This document shows positions 1 to 10,599 of a stretch of DNA of 60,000 nt, one piece after another; within the stretch, counting starts at the first letter, position 1, and every line of letters starts with the position of its first letter. The translations under genes and the position numbers were made by a program. The DNA lies in assembly GCF_932526225.1 (NCBI RefSeq), contig NC_064034.1:12538887-12598886 (forward strand), read 5' to 3'. Source of the stretch: Nematostella vectensis (taxonomy: Eukaryota > Cnidaria > Anthozoa > Actiniaria > Edwardsiidae). A model generated the notes under the pieces. It worked only from the letters and a program-made list of their open reading frames with translations. It did no database searches and had not been told where the DNA came from.

Positions 1-850
1 TAAGCGCGCCGTGATAACTATTTGGCTTTATTAAAAGAATCGGTCGATAATAAAGAATCTTTTACCGATGATTTCCGTCGTATTTCTCATACTATTTTCC
101 TCCATAGATTTTTCTCGCCACAACGACACAACAATTGTCCCAATCTTTGTATCCAAATGTATCAATCTATCGCACTCTTTCGCACACAATCGAAGTGTGA
201 TTTTCCATAAGTCAAGAAGGCTGGTCTCCATGTGATCGCACACGATTGCAGGAAACTCGACCTGTGATCCGTGTGCTATCGTTGGCGATCACATGGAAAC
301 CACTTTGCGATCGGTTGCGATAGTACGCTTGTCTGCGATTACATTGGAATTCGCCTGAAGTCCTTAGTCGTACGTTTCCTTAAAAGCCGGGTTTTATTAA
401 AATTAAAACGCTTTTACTACTTGTATGACGGGCTACGGAAGTAGCATCTAAAATAACTGCATTAACTGGGGTATGTTGTACATTTCATTAATAATCGCCT
501 CTTTGCGATGAGATGACATTATTGGAAGCCAGTAAACGTCGTAGTAAACAGTTGAACCTCCATATCTTTTAAAACTCCTCAGTTAACAGGTGTTGAATTC
601 CGTCATTGATCACAGAGTCCATTCTTTATCAACAACTACTACCAGGAGACAAGCCGTTCTCAAATCTAATAGCCTTCCGGAAGTGTTCGATCTCCTCAAA
701 AACGCAGATGACATCAGTAATTAATAATGATGAAAGTGTGGGTTTTTTTTAAAAGCTTTGCACCATTTTCCATAGATAACGCCGGCCAACACCTAGAAAG
801 GGGTCAATTAATTCCATTTTAAAATTATCATCATATTATCAAAGATAAGT
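1..850. other. Intergenic, fragment of dispersed repeat
   Basis: I see no coding exon here. A 12-base motif at 228-239 (ccatgtgatcgc) returns as its exact reverse complement at 285-296, and further gcgat-containing words follow to about 350. This looks like a remnant of a small foldback element. The rest is AT-rich sequence without recognisable structure. Confidence 0.4.
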
Positions 851-877
851 CAAGCTTTATGCTTGATGATAATAATC

Positions 878-1310
878 AGTCGTTATGCGTTATTGCCCTA
901 GAAAGAGCGGTCACCATCCTGTTTCCGTTTCGCCACCGACAGGCCGAAAAGACGCACTACTTTGCCGCCATCGCCGTTGCGTGGCTTATATCGATGATTC
1001 TCACCGTATGTGTAGGGGTATCCACATTTTACAATGATTCACACTTGGAAATTATACTTCTTGTTTTTTTTTTTTACTTGAGATTGGATCATTTCATACT
1101 TGGCAATCTGGATCAAAAGGGTCTCTTCAATCTTATGAACGTTGAAAGAACTGTTTTCACAAAGTATGAAGAACGAACAGAGACCAGCTTCTCGAGGCAG
1201 CGCCATCGGCAGGAGCGGGCCGCAGGAGAACATACTAGAACTAGAGCCAGCTGTCATATTTCTGAGATCACTTGGGTTACCAAGGGGCAACGAAGGAGTA
1301 TAGGCAAAAA
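878..1310 (+). pseudogene. Class A GPCR fragment (TM3-TM5 plus tail remnant)
   Basis: The reading frame shows the TM3 end and TM4 of the receptor family found three more times downstream: SLCVIALERA, then FPFRHRQAE, then an aliphatic TM4. TM1 and TM2 are missing upstream. After TM4 the frame is disturbed; the TM5 signature LAIWIKRV can be read in another frame near 1100-1125 and runs into a stop at about 1137. TM6 and TM7 are deleted, but a tail remnant reading EPAVIFLR near 1240-1262 matches the tail of the third copy (EPAVISLR). This is a dead, internally deleted paralogue. Confidence 0.8.
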
Positions 1311-1859
1311 ATTCGGAAGGCAGATTCTTGTTATCGTTCAGTAATAATCTTTGATGAAATAGTGTTTTTACGGTAACTCTTCTTGATTCTAAAGACGACG
1401 CTTTAAAGCCTAATCCGAAGTTATTACAATAGAGATTTGGGGAAAAGGCTTTGTTTGTAAATAGTTTATATCGTATGTTACTGTATGGGTTATATATATA
1501 TAATGCGTGAGTGCAGGCGTTCATATAATAGTGCTCAATACATAGGTGTAGAGCGGGATATATCTTGGTTTGTAGGAAAAAACACGCGAGCTACCGTCTC
1601 ATCTCTACAAGCCTGTTTCGTGGTTGCCCACTCATCAGGAGATTTATTAAGATATATTACTACCATCACTTATATACTATCTATGTATAAATTAACATAA
1701 AAATAGGGCGTGAAATTTGAATGGCTGTTATGATGAAATTGAATAGTTCAGCTGTTGCATAACAAGGCTTTGTTCCTGTGGCGGCACGAAGACACTAGCT
1801 CGTTACGCTTGTTTAAAGTTGATAGCTTGGGTTGGCGAATAATGATAAGTTTTTCTTTT

Positions 1860-2480
1860 TGGTTTGGATCGGGTATTCGTACCAAGACGTAGGGGCCTAA
1901 AGTGGTGATGTTGGAGGGTGATGGTGAAGGATGGCTAGTAAGGTAATGTAGAGTGGAGATGGTAGTAATGTAATTACGGTGAAAAGGTGGATAGGTTAGA
2001 CTAGTAGGTGGTGGAGGTTGTTTAAAATATAAAGTGGGACTATAGAATAGGTTGTGGTAGTATGTGGTGGGTAGGTGAAAAAAAATATAATATGGTGTGG
2101 TGTGGTATGGAGATGGAGATGGCTAATGGCTGTGTTGGTGTGGAAAAATTGGTACGGTGTATAGGTAAGAGTGGTGGTAAGGGAGATGTGGAGTAGATAA
2201 GGTTTATAATTTAGCGTAATGGGTCTGCGTGTGTTAAAATGGTAGTGGTGCGGAGGTCGATTTAAACTTTGTGAGGTTATGGTGTAAATGTGGGTGATAA
2301 TATATCGTTATGAGAGAGTGAGTGAGTGTGGTATTGTAGTATATAGGAAGGCGGTGATAGAAGATGAAGATGGTGATAGGTTGAGATAACTAGGTGTAGG
2401 GGTGGTTGTGTAGCGAATAGTGAAACTTAGTTTATGTTTGTGAAGTTGCAGTGTGAAAGAAGGGGAAGGGGTGATAGGGT
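1860..2480. repeat. G/T- and purine-skewed low-complexity tract
   Basis: About 600 bases in which the plus strand is made almost only of G, T and A, with very few C. It is dominated by words such as ggtgg, gatgg, gtggt and tagg. No regular period is visible. I see no gene in it. It ends where a more balanced composition returns at about 2480. Confidence 0.6.
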
Positions 2481-3055
2481 TATCAGGTTATGTGTAAGTG
2501 GTATGATTGACAGGTGAAATTAAACAATAATAGAGATTGAATGAGTGTTGCGAAAACGCCGAGAAAAAATATGAAATACTGTAGCGGTGAAAGGAAGTAT
2601 TGCGGACAATGGAAAATGATGCTAGTAAAACGGCGAGAAGAAGATGAAGTAGGGGCGCGGGAGGCGACAAAGGGATCGCGGTGAGAGTGGAGATGACGCT
2701 GAAACGTTAACAAGACAGGAAGGATATAGTTTACCCTAGATGAAGCGATAATCGGTGGTAAGAGATAAGGGGGAAAAGGCAAAGGCATGAAGAAAACAAC
2801 CGGCATGTATATGCAAAATAAACATAACAAAATAATACCAATAAGACGAAAGTGTGTAGGTAATTTCAAAGAAATGTAGAACTAAAGGCATATAACGCCA
2901 ACCAAGACTTCTCATCAGGGGGCGAGGTCTATTGGTTGGTCATATACGAACCTGGAGAATAAAGCGGGAGACTTAGGGGAAAGCTAGGGGAAAAGCGGCG
3001 ATGATGGTGGGAGTAAAAAGGGGAAAAAACTAGGGAGACGATTCGTATATGAAGC
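2481..3055. other. Non-coding stretch, nothing recognised
   Basis: Purine-rich spacer between the skewed tract and the Penelope-like element. A 128-codon minus-strand ORF lies here but shows no domain, no splice structure and a biased composition, so I do not call it a gene. Confidence 0.4.
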
Positions 3056-3059
3056 GTGT

Positions 3060-4240
3060 TTCGAATGATAAGGCCCTCATCACCCGGTTTCTATATCTTG
3101 TCTTGAATTCGTTCTCGGTTAGTCCTACGTAGGTTTCGGGGGTGTTGTTGTCCTTTCTTGTTACAGTGGCTTGGTAGGTAACAGATGATTTGAGGCAGTT
3201 TCAGTCAAGGGGGCACGCGTTCTTTTGTCTGCAGTTGCATGTTTTGTTATTGGCGGTGGCAAGGGGAGGTTGTGGCGTCTTCGGTTGTTATTGATGAGGC
3301 GATTATGCGTTTGTTGTGGCTGTCAATTATCTGCTTGTTGCTCATGCAGCTATAACTGATTTTGATTGTGTTGTGGTCTTTAGGGAAGTGCTTGTCTATG
3401 AGTGAAAGGAATCTGTGGCCGATGTTGGTGTTTGTGTTCTTGCTAAAAGGGGGGTTGTACCAGATGATGTTGTTGCGCTGGCGGTTCTTGCGTTTGTTTG
3501 TGGTGTTTGGTTCGTAGTGCAGCGTGTAGTTATATCCACTTACGTCGAGTGCTTTCTGGTATGGCGGGGCGGCTTGGTCGAAGGTTTCTTTGTCTGATGA
3601 TAGTGTAGATAAGCGTTTGTTGATACTGGCAGGGATATTCTTTGTGATGGTAGGTGGGTGGTTGCTCTCGCGGTGGACGTACTGTAGTGGGGCGTTCGGT
3701 TTGGTGAAAGGCTGGTAGGTGTTGCGGTTCAGGTCGAATGTGACGTCTAGAAGTTGACTACTCGCTTGTTGGCTTCTATGGTGATTCGCAGTCCGTTGTT
3801 GTTGAAGATACGGCATAGTTCTTTCTTGATATTTTCTGTGTTTTTAGGTGTGGCGCTTGTGACAGGCTAGTCCGTCGTCGCGGTAGAGTCCTACGTTGAT
3901 GTTAAGGTCTTGAAGTTGGGAGAGGGGGGAAAGTTGCCTACAAGTTCGCATGTTTCAGCGCCGTCGTAGCTTCCCATTGTCACGTCGAATGTCGAGTTCC
4001 CTTTTTTGTGCCAGGGTGTTTGGTTGTGAACTAGGTTAGAGCTGTTGGCGTGGGTTATGATGTTTTTTTCTTCAGCGGTGATGCAGTCGTAGTCAGCGGC
4101 GAAGTTTAGGAGTTCTTGGCTGATGGATGGGTAGAATTCCACTATGTCGAAACATATAAAGTTGGATGCTGTCTTGTTTTTTGTTGATGTGAACCTGTCG
4201 ATTACGGCTTAGTGCTTTTCAATTGGTGAAAGTTACGTTT
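3060..4240 (-). mobile_element. Decayed Penelope-like retroelement (RT plus GIY-YIG remnant)
   Basis: Read on the minus strand, the right end gives FDIVEFYPSIS (reverse transcriptase motif A), then SYDGAETCELVG, then a YRDDG-containing segment near 3870 (catalytic aspartates), then [12 protein letters not shown] and the thumb-like segment with [18 protein letters not shown] and ISYSCM. Downstream come a cysteine cluster and TYVGLTENEFKTRYRN, which resembles the start of a GIY-YIG endonuclease. These parts lie in at least three frames with internal stops, so the copy is dead. RT followed by GIY-YIG is the known layout of Penelope-like elements. I am fairly sure of the class but not of the subfamily. 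Both ends are undefined. Confidence 0.75.
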
Positions 4241-4744
4241 TGTTGCGATGGTGGTGTTGATGCGGTCGAGGAAAGTCAAAGAAAAACATGAAGAAGAAAA
4301 TAAAATTTAATTTTCTAAAGGATGAGAAATAAAACAAAAAGTGTTGATGACCATATTTGTTAGGTAAAACAGTCAAAAAGATAATTAAATCCGTGTTTCT
4401 TATCCCAGAGTAAAAAAAAGTTAATAAGTTTCGAGTCATGGTACGTCGTGGCTGAGGATCTTGATATTAAACTCCCATTTAATTACCATTACCGTACGTT
4501 CTTATATTATGTTTTTAATCATAAAGCTGCCACTGGACAGTCAATAGAAGTAATCGAAAGTCAACTTATTGTGATTCATCCTCATTAAAACATAATTATA
4601 TATATATGCTGTTTGTGCGGTTGTACGTGTAGGCGCAGAGCAGGTCAAGTCAGCCTTCGACATTGTCACTATAAGAAATATAGTAATCCGCGTAGAAAAA
4701 GCGGGTGACTTTTTTAATATTGCGATATACTCGTAAGGCAAGCT
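4241..4744. other. Spacer upstream of second GPCR copy
   Basis: AT-rich sequence with no exon or structured repeat that I can recognise. It would hold the promoter of the second receptor copy, but no core promoter motif can be assigned with confidence. Confidence 0.3.
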
Positions 4745-5615
4745 ATGGACAACAAAACGCAGTGCGTCGAGGCAAGCAAATCGGAAAATTATGGAATACA
4801 AGCCGTGCTTGGTCTAGAAAGAGTGCGTGCATTATCGTTGCCAATTCGCTGGCTTTGGTTATTTTTCTTGGAAAGAAGTTGCGACTCAAGAAGTCCAAGT
4901 ATCTTCTCGTCAACCTGACATTGGCTGATCTTCTCACAGGGGTCGCTGGATTGGCCTACATGGCAGTTTTGCCTAACGACAGACAGCCACAGAATAAGTG
5001 GGAAAGACTGTGCGTCATTTTGGGCCGCTTGTTTCTTACTCATTCTATGATGTCCTTGTGCGTTATCGCAATGGAAAGAGGTTTCGCTATCATATTCCCA
5101 TTTCGACATAGACAAGCGGAGAACAAGCACTTCTTTGCTGCGATCGCCGCTGCATGGCTCGTATCTATCACTTTTTCTGCCAATCATCTGGCATTGGTAT
5201 CATATATCTCACTTGTTTTTCAGTAGAGAGTGAATTAATAATCATTTCATACTTTATAATATGGGTCAAACGAGTGTTCTTCAATCCGATGAGCGACGCA
5301 AGTGAAAATAGAAACGAAAACAAAAAACTGTCTATGACACTGATTATTCTCATCGCGACTTCACTTATAACATGGCTACCTAGTGTAATTCTGAATCTAT
5401 TTTTCAAGCCAAACGAGTGCTGGAAAACGAAATCAATATATGTAGTAGCATACGTATCGTACTTTTTAAGACTGGCCAACTCGTTTTTAAACGTTCTAGT
5501 TTATTATCTGAGAATCCCAGAGTTTCAAAAAGCACTGAAGGAGCTGTTTTGTCAAAGAACAAATTCACGGCGCCAAGTACAGGAACAACGAGAAGAGCCA
5601 GATGTAGAAAACTAG
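4745..5615 (+). pseudogene. Class A GPCR paralogue with two frameshifts
   Basis: The paralogous start is the ATG at 4745 (MDNKTQCVEASKSE). Compared with the intact copy, an extra two bases near 4827 (gtgcgtgc against gtgtgc) break the frame just before TM1. From there TM1-TM4 read well: IIVANSLALVIFLGKKL, then NLTLADLLTG, then CVIAMERG at the TM3 end. A second frame break with a small deletion lies between TM4 and TM5 (about 5165-5230). TM5-TM7 continue in another frame with IIWVKRVFF, LPSVILNLF and NSFLNVLVYYLRIPEF, and a tail ending at 5615. Without RNA editing or sequencing error this is a pseudogene, and a recent one, because most of the code is undamaged. Confidence 0.8.
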
Positions 5616-5828
5616 GCTAAAGAGTGAAAAGTATAAACATGTTTGTTTTTACCGCTTACAAATGTAAATATACCAATATAAGTCCTTACTTATGGCAACG
5701 GCAGTCCGCGCGCTATGACTGTTGCGCGAGCGAGATTTCCTCTACTGCCCTCGAGCAATCCCTCTTCTTTTTTTTTTATCAGCGCAAGCAAAAACAACCT
5801 AACCGGATAGGTTCCTGTCAGAGTTTAG

Positions 5829-5834
5829 AATAAA
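5829..5834 (+). terminator. Poly(A) signal AATAAA
   Basis: Canonical hexamer about 215 bases after the stop of the second GPCR copy. This fits a retained 3' end of the old gene. The match is exact, but use is not shown. Confidence 0.45.
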
Positions 5835-6020
5835 GAAAATTGTTCAGTTTAATTTTAATATTTAACACGACGTGTATTTTTCTTATTCTTCGTAAAGTGA
5901 ATCGTATTAATTTATGTTTGTCAATACTATCTAATAAAGTTGATAAGGTTTGTGGTCATTCCAAATCTTAGATTGTCTCGTATAATTATCATTTCAACAA
6001 TTGAAATTCATACTGCAAAC

Positions 6021-6163
6021 TACAACAAACCATACAGCGCCTTTGCCCTGGATATGATTTGAAGTGTTGAGGTTTGAAAGGAAAACATAGGCCTATTATT
6101 ATGTCATACAATTTTTGAACGTTTACATCATGATGATGAGATACAGTTTAAATACTTTTTTTT
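6021..6163. repeat. Dispersed block shared with 8380-8521
   Basis: About 142 bases, from tacaacaaacc to an oligo-T run, recur almost unchanged at 8380-8521 downstream of the third receptor copy. In both places the block follows the 3' part of a GPCR copy. It therefore probably marks the duplicated unit of the receptor array rather than a transposon. Confidence 0.7.
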
Positions 6164-6364
6164 TGTTTCTATCTTCCTTAATCAAAATAATAATTTTAGC
6201 TGCAACTGTTGCTCCCTTTGATTCCTGCTCGTTTAATACATCGACTTGGATATTGTCTATTTTTCTGGAATAATGAACCCATCAAAGTGAAGCATATGCA
6301 AGCTTCCAACAATGCCTTGTGGTCCCATTTCTTATTCCTAATCTTTGTACACTTTTTTTAATGA

Positions 6365-6690
6365 ACCTATTTTATAAGAACTCAAGCCTGAGATTTCACC
6401 AAAATTTAAGAACATGCTAAGAACTTGGCGAGGCTCAGATAGCAGCATTTTTTTTTTTTAGTCCTGATGCGTTCTAAAATGCAGAATCAAATTGTGCTCG
6501 TAGTAACAGCCTTTTTTATTTCTATTGATGATATTAGTGTAATTCTCTTCCCAATAATTCATTGGGTATTATATACTTACATACACTAGAACTTAAAAAC
6601 ATCTTTAACATATTCAGCCTTAAAAAGCTCCATTCAAATATGAACGGCTCAGCCTCAACTGAAAATTAGACGTTCGAATAAAAAATAGAG
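6365..6690. mobile_element. Degenerate MITE, same family as 41881-42139
   Basis: The left end ttttataagaac and the right end, read in reverse (ttcgaacgtctaattttc), resemble the 16-base inverted ends of the intact copy at 41881-42139. Internal words are shared in reverse orientation, such as ggctcagcctcaactgaaaatt and aaatttaagaacatgctaagaac. The inverted ends are now imperfect and the middle has diverged or been enlarged. Confidence 0.6.
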
Positions 6691-6711
6691 TGACTGCTAA
6701 ACCTAGCATAA

Positions 6712-7250
6712 GTTGACAGCTGCTTGTATTTTTATTTTTATTTTATTCAATATATCAAACAGCTTTTTCATATTTAGGCACGGCTGTATTTGGGCATAAT
6801 TGAATGCTCTGTTTATGGATCTATGTTTGCAATCAATGGTGGATTCATTGGGAACCTTGTTTGGCTTTGACCGAATAAGAAAATCATGCAGCTGAATCAC
6901 TCTCCTTAATGCTGTCTTTTCTGAAACCAAACTGATTCCAGTGTTGTTTACACTGTTGTTCTGGGTCTATTTGATTTGAAACGCAAAGCCCATGATGCAA
7001 ATTCCGTACAAATAATGAACTTACTACCACTCAGGGCCGCAGCAGGGGGTGGGGCACTGGGAGCACGCGCCCCCACCATTTCTAGAAAATTATAAGGAAA
7101 TGACCAATAGAGGCTTGGCTGTGCCCCCAATATTTTCTTTAAGTTTATGTATCGCCCCCCCCCCCCCCCCACCAAAAAAAAAAACTTTTGAGGCCTGCTG
7201 CACTGCTATTCTTGAACCAAGTGTTGAGCTGGCCTTGGGGATATGCGAAG
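6712..7250. repeat. Dispersed repeat, copies at 12400-12690 and 57390-57545
   Basis: The first part (6712-6985) aligns with 12404-12685 in the same orientation, with shared words such as gggcataattga, ggtggattcat and ctgtcttttctgaaaccaaa. The second part (7033-7200; gggccgcagcagggggtggggcactgg, then gaaatgaccaa and ggcttggctgtgcccc) matches 57390-57545. It appears inverted at 13206-13330 and 54525-54725. It includes a poly(C) run of about 17 at 7157. Probably a composite non-autonomous element; ends not defined. Confidence 0.65.
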
Positions 7251-7488
7251 AAAAAACCTAGCGTTATACCTTTTGTGGATACTAGCACTCCTCTAGGGAT
7301 CATTTTCTTGACGTCCCGCTAAAACCAATACTGTTAGGTCGCCTCGTTTCCATGTCAAGGAGATGACTTTCGATTGTTTGACATTAAAAAAAGTTCTTCG
7401 CTCTGGAGTCAATCTGGAGTCAAACTCCAAACCCAAAAGGCCGACAAACACCAATCTCAAGATCAGAATTGCAATCTTTTGATCAACT

Positions 7489-8379
7489 ATGGATAACACG
7501 ACCAAACGCTGTATAGGAGCAAGCAAATCAGAGAATATTGCTCTTCTGACCGTGCTTGGTCCAGAAAGAGTGTGCATTATCGTTGCCAATTCGCTGGCTT
7601 TGGTGATTTTTCTTGGAAAGAAGTTGCGACTCAAGAAGTCCAAGTATCTTCTCGTCAACTTGACAGTGGCTGATCTTCTGACGGGTCTCTCGGGGGTTGT
7701 GTTTATGTCAGTCCTGGGCACTAAATCACCACAAACGTCTTGGGAAAATTTACTTTCATCCATGTGTATATGGTTCATGAACGTTTCAATGCTTTCACTG
7801 TGTTCCATTGCGTTGGAAAGAGCCCTTGCTATTCTATTCCCGCGGTTGCATTAGGATGTGGATTGATTACCGCATTGTGTGTTGTATCACTCGTTCTGTC
7901 AAGGCTAGTATTTCTTTATTACTCAGCTAGTGTAGAATCTTCGGAAGTCATGCCTTATATTGCGATTGCATTAGAATGAGGATTGATTACCATCTCTTAC
8001 CTAGCAATCTGGGTCAAACGAGTCTTTTTAAACCCAATGGGTAGCGTAAATGAGAATCCAAACGAGAGCAAAAACCTGTCCACGACTATGTTTATTCTCA
8101 TCGCGACGTGCTGATAACATGGCTGCCATCTCATATCTTGAATTTTTTTTATCGAAAAAGCGTGTTATAAAACTAGATCATCTCTCATTTCCACAAACTT
8201 AACTTACATTTTACTTCTAAGCAACTCATTTCTTAACGTTATAGTTTATTATCTTAGAATGCCAGAGTTCAAAAAAGCCCTGAAAGATCTAGTTTTTTGG
8301 AACAAACCAACTCAATCGAAGACGAGGTACACATGCCAGAGTCAAAATATAGAACCTGCTGTCATATCCCTGAGAGTAC
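7489..8379 (+). pseudogene. Class A GPCR paralogue with stops and frameshifts
   Basis: It starts MDNTTKRCIGASKSE and reads cleanly through TM1, TM2 (NLTVADLLTGLSG) and TM3 (CSIALERALAILFP). A deletion then removes the FRHRQAE loop and the start of TM4 near 7850 and shifts the frame. A TGA stop interrupts TM5 at 7977, another break lies in TM6 near 8108 (IATC then stop), and TM7 plus the tail follow in yet another frame (NSFLNVIVYYLRMPEF, then NIEPAVISLR). At least four disabling changes make this a pseudogene. Its 3' end (8284-8379) is duplicated at 8522-8617. Confidence 0.88.
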
Positions 8380-8617
8380 AACAAACCATACAGCGCCTTT
8401 GCCCTGGATATTGTTTGGAGTGTTGAGGTTTGAAAGGAAAACATAGGCCTATTATTATGTCATACAATTTTTGAACGTTTACATCATCATGATGAGATAC
8501 AGTTTAAATACTTTTTTTTTTAAGATCTAGTTTTTTGGAACAAACCAACTCAATCGAAGACGAGGTACACATGCCAGAGTCAAAATATAGAACCTGCTGT
8601 CATATCCCTGAGAGTAC
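8284..8617 (+). repeat. A-B-A duplication at the receptor 3' end
   Basis: Block A (96 bases, 8284-8379, receptor tail) recurs at 8522-8617 with virtually no change. Block B (8380-8521) lies between the two copies and is the same 142-base sequence found at 6021-6163. The near identity of the A copies shows a recent event. This arrangement is what one expects from unequal exchange within the array, or from a tandem duplication of an A-B unit followed by loss. Confidence 0.85.
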
Positions 8618-8780
8618 TCTACTACGATAACGAATATGTTCAAACCAAGAATTAGAAAAATAATAGAGACACCGAGTTTCTCTGCAAATCAATGATGGAT
8701 AGCTATTAAAAGTATGAGCGAAGTCAGAGAGGGCCATTTGTTACAAAACTTTTACACATGGCTCAAATGTTCACTCTGAA

Positions 8781-8786
8781 AATAAA
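8781..8786 (+). terminator. Poly(A) signal AATAAA
   Basis: Canonical hexamer downstream of the third receptor copy; another hexamer lies near 8827. This fits the ancestral 3' end of the decayed gene. Confidence 0.35.
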
Positions 8787-9473
8787 ACTATTGATTGATG
8801 AATTGGTATGATTTGTAAGATGTTCAATAAATGACATTTCCCTTTCTTATCGTCTTATTAGTGCGTTTAAAATTCTAAACTAATATAAAACACTCTCTAA
8901 TTGATTGCATTGGGTTTTAGGAGTTTCCGCCTTGTACAAAAGGTGGACAAAAAGTAATATTGCACTATGCTGCTAGGTAAATAGTCGATATAGTTAATAT
9001 AGAAAAAACGTTTCTATAATTAATAGCAGTTTTTCTATGTCAATAAAAGTGTTGACTTGGGGAAATGGGGTAAAACATCACCCAAATTTGCTGATATGAC
9101 TATTCGGGTTGTTTTTTTTCTTATATTTTTTTTATTTGCCTTATATAAAGGTTGCCAGAAAATCTTGCTGTAATCCCTAATGGTTGAGCTGCCGTCTATT
9201 AATCTCTCTTTAAGTCCAGCTTTGTGCCAATCATGACAAGAAATAATATATTATGTTTACTCGATGTAGTTTCTCTATATTTGTTTTTGAGAACTGGTGA
9301 AGCACATATGCACCAATAAAGCCTTCATTTTGAGGTGTCATTTCAAATTTTGGGTTAAACAATATGATTAAAAGGTCCGTGTTTGCCAGACTTATACCAC
9401 ACTTAATCAACCTCTCGCGCGAACAACCCAGCATACGACGCCCTTCGAAAATAAGACCTAGAGATCTGACACA

Positions 9474-10424
9474 ATGAACAACAAGACAGAATGTATAACT
9501 GCAAATAGCCCAAAGTATATTCCAATACAAGTTGTTCTTGCAATAGAAAGGCTTTGTATTATCGTTGCCAATTCGCTGGCCTTGGTGATTTTTCTCGGAA
9601 AGAAGTTGCGCATCAAGAAGTCCAGGTATCTTCTTGTCAACCTGACAGTGGCTGACCTTCTGACGGGGCTGTGGGGAGTGGTATACATGACTACCGTTTC
9701 CGATGATAGGTTACCCAAAAACACACTCCAAAAGGTAGTCACTGCCGTATGCCAATTGTTCCTGAACGTTTCAATGTTTTCATTGTGTCTTATTGCGATG
9801 GAAAGAGCGGCTGCCATTCTGTTCCCGTTTCGACACAGACAAGCCGAAAACAAACATTACATTGTAGCAATCGCCGGAGCCTGGATGACATCAATTGTTT
9901 TATCAGGACTAGTGCTTCTTTATTTCATAGCTGACATTCAGGGCTTCAAAATCGTTCCTTACATTTCATTTTCATTAGAATTTGGAGTAATAGTAATGTC
10001 TTATGTAGCAATCTGGATCAAAAGAGTCTTCTTCAATGCCATGAATGGCACAGGCGATAATCGCGACAAGAACAAAAAACTGTCGACGACTCTATTCATT
10101 CTTATTGCAACGTCTCTCGTTGCATGGTTGCCACACACGTCAATGAATTTGTTCATCAAAAAAGAGTGCCGGACGAATACATCAGCATTTCTTAAAATGT
10201 ATTGTTCGTACTTTCTATTACTTAGCAACTCGTTTTTAAACGTTATAGTTTACTCTTGGAGAATTCCTGAGTTCAGAAAAGCTTTAAAAGAGTTGCTATG
10301 TAGAAGAACGTATCAAGGACCCAATAAACAAAGAGAAGTTGCAGTCCTATCCCTAAGAACACTTTCCAAGAACACTTCTCTAAAAACACTTTCCATAAAC
10401 ACTTCTCTAAGAACACTTCCCTAA
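9474..10424 (+). CDS. Orphan class A (rhodopsin-like) GPCR, intact
   Basis: A single-exon, 316-residue seven-helix receptor of the plasma membrane. Visible segments are TM1 (IIVANSLALVIFLG, residues about 25-45), TM2 with NLTVADLLTG (the LxxAD motif), the TM3 cysteine in AVCQLF and the TM3 end MERA in place of D/ERY, TM4 around AIAGAWMTSIVLSG, TM5 ending in AIWIKRVFF, TM6 around LIATSLVAWLP, and TM7 NSFLNVIVYSWRIPEF, a variant of NPxxY followed by helix 8. The second extracellular loop has no cysteine to pair with the TM3 cysteine. The C-tail ends in tandem NTSL(R/K)TL-type repeats. The start ATG gives a short N-terminus with a glycosylation sequon (NKT). Ligand unknown. It is the only intact member of the four-copy array. 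Confidence 0.9.
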   Translation: MNNKTECITANSPKYIPIQVVLAIERLCIIVANSLALVIFLGKKLRIKKSRYLLVNLTVADLLTGLWGVVYMTTVSDDRLPKNTLQKVVTAVCQLFLNVSMFSLCLIAMERAAAILFPFRHRQAENKHYIVAIAGAWMTSIVLSGLVLLYFIADIQGFKIVPYISFSLEFGVIVMSYVAIWIKRVFFNAMNGTGDNRDKNKKLSTTLFILIATSLVAWLPHTSMNLFIKKECRTNTSAFLKMYCSYFLLLSNSFLNVIVYSWRIPEFRKALKELLCRRTYQGPNKQREVAVLSLRTLSKNTSLKTLSINTSLRTLP

Positions 10425-10549
10425 GAACACCTAACAAAGACCTTTTTTGACAACAATATGGAATCACAGAGCCAAACGAATAGAGGAAGATTGTTCCTAT
10501 TCGAATTGTTTTTCTTTTTTATTTTATTTCATTTTTTTATTATCGAACC

Positions 10550-10555
10550 AATAAA
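10550..10555 (+). terminator. Poly(A) signal AATAAA of the intact GPCR
   Basis: Canonical hexamer about 125 bases after the receptor stop codon, in an AT-rich 3' flank. Spacing fits a short 3' UTR. Confidence 0.6.
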
Positions 10556-10599
10556 GTTAAATCAATTATTAAGTGAATGTGCTTTTTGTAAACAATGAT

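Noticed and set aside
1039-1524. 161-codon minus-strand ORF
   Set aside because: Shadow of the GPCR pseudogene on the opposite strand.
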